Below are positions 5,558 to 6,202 of a stretch of DNA of 6,202 nt, piece after piece. The first letter of the stretch is position 1; every line of letters begins with the position of its first letter. The position numbers were made by a program, and so were the translations under genes. The stretch lies in contig JAOTVO010000164.1 in NCBI GenBank assembly GCA_029863355.1, forward strand, positions 1 through 6,202. Direction: 5' to 3'. The notes below the pieces were generated by a model, which ran no database searches, was not told where the DNA came from, and worked only from the letters and a program-made list of their open reading frames with translations. The stretch is from Candidatus Krumholzibacteriia bacterium. Its GTDB lineage: Bacteria > Krumholzibacteriota > Krumholzibacteria > WVZY01 > JAKEHA01.

Positions 5558-6202
5558 ATGGCTCAAAAGAAGATCATCGCGGTGGTGGGCGCGACGGGCG
5601 CGCAGGGAGGCGGGCTGGTGCGCGCGATCATGGGTGATCCCGCCGGCGGATTCACCGCGCGCGCGCTCACGCGGGATGCGGGCTCGGAGAAGGCGAAGGC
5701 ACTCGCCGGGCTGGGCGCCGAAGTGGTCGCGGCCAACATCGACGACGCCGCCAGCCTCGAGCGCGCGTTCGCGGGCGCGCACGGCGCGTTCTGCGTGACG
5801 GCTTTCTGGGAGCACTTCTCGCCGGAGAAGGAGATCGCGCAGGCGACGGCCATGGCGCAGGCGGCCAAGCGCGCCGACGTGCAGCACGTGATCTGGTCCA
5901 CGCTCGAAGACACGCGCAAGTGGATGTCGCTCGATGACGAGCGCATGCCCACGCTCCTGGACAAGTACAAGGTGCCGCACTTCGACGGCAAGGGCGAGGC
6001 GGACGCCGTGTTCACGAAGGTGGGCGTGCCGACGACGTTCCTGCTCACCTCCTTCTACTGGGACAACTTCATCCACTTCGGCATGGGACCCAAGAAGGGG
6101 CCGGACGGGAAGTACGCGATCACCATGCCCATGGGCGAGAAGAAGCTGCCGGGCATCGCGGCCGAGGACATCGGCCGATGCGCGTACGGCGTGTTCAAGC
6201 AG
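5558..6202 (+). CDS. NmrA/HSCARG-like NAD(P)-binding protein (partial, 3' end missing)
   Basis: The first 215 codons are present, and the frame is open to the window edge. The N-terminus has a Rossmann dinucleotide-binding loop, GATGAQGG (11-18), followed by ARALTRD (34-40), where the NADP phosphate is usually contacted. Downstream, FCVTAFWEHFSPEKEI (78-93), HVIWSTLED (110-118) and HFDGKGEAD (141-149) follow the pattern of human HSCARG/NMRAL1, a non-catalytic NADPH-sensing member of the atypical short-chain dehydrogenase group. The Tyr-x-x-x-Lys catalytic pair of true dehydrogenases is absent at the expected place, where Trp113-Ser114 stand. Family members are about 300 residues, so roughly 85 are missing. 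AGGAGG at 5544-5549, 8 bases upstream, sets the start. The protein may act as a redox sensor or an uncharacterised reductase; its target is unknown. Confidence 0.88.
   Translation, partial: MAQKKIIAVVGATGAQGGGLVRAIMGDPAGGFTARALTRDAGSEKAKALAGLGAEVVAANIDDAASLERAFAGAHGAFCVTAFWEHFSPEKEIAQATAMAQAAKRADVQHVIWSTLEDTRKWMSLDDERMPTLLDKYKVPHFDGKGEADAVFTKVGVPTTFLLTSFYWDNFIHFGMGPKKGPDGKYAITMPMGEKKLPGIAAEDIGRCAYGVFKQ

Noticed and set aside
1..6202. tRNA, rRNA, CRISPR array, insertion sequence or attachment site
   Set aside because: No cloverleaf-like sequence, no regular short repeats with spacers, no transposase-like protein and no terminal inverted repeats were seen on either strand.

Overview
The window is GC-rich bacterial DNA carrying six genes: one partial gene on the minus strand at the left edge, and five on the plus strand, the last of which runs off the right edge. 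The best taxonomic clue is the C-terminal domain of the large oxidase. It has an NPFNPTT-type start and ends in a short Lys/Leu strand, which is the FlgD-like / type IX secretion (T9SS) type A sorting domain. That domain is widespread in the Fibrobacteres-Chlorobi-Bacteroidetes superphylum and related candidate phyla. With the high GC content, an uncultured lineage such as Candidatus Eisenbacteria is my best guess; this is inference.

Layout. 1-111 (minus): first 37 codons of a polytopic membrane protein resembling fused MFS/spermidine-synthase proteins. 112-509: divergent intergenic region with an AT-rich patch and a 7-bp dyad, and no gene that I can support. 510-3020: secreted CotA-type multicopper oxidase with a complete set of copper ligands and a sorting domain, closed by a perfect-stem terminator (3049-3086). 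3087-3215: intergenic region with two inverted repeats and an AT-rich promoter-like stretch. 3216-3707: small secreted protein made of three units with a period of exactly 46 residues, read as a beta-prism of MABP type. 3722-3741: perfect 8-bp hairpin between the two genes. 3760-4614: lipoprotein with a Ser/Thr-rich amphipathic-strand region resembling aerolysin/ETX-MTX2 pore-forming proteins. 4640-4675: 16-bp GC-rich terminator-like hairpin. 4780-5451: DUF899 thioredoxin-fold protein. 5485-5493: extended -10 promoter candidate. 5558-6202: NmrA/HSCARG-type NAD(P)-binding protein, cut by the window end.

How the genes relate. The oxidase, the two-gene cassette, and the DUF899 and NmrA genes look like separate transcription units. 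The two-gene cassette (3216-4614) is the most interesting part. Its first product looks like a complete three-fold beta-prism, a fold often used for carbohydrate or lipid recognition. Its second looks like a membrane-anchored beta-pore-former. The pair could be a split version of the beta-prism plus aerolysin proteins known in eukaryotes, here as a surface or secreted effector system. The DUF899 and NmrA-like proteins are probably redox or NAD(P)-linked housekeeping or stress functions; nothing ties them to the cassette.
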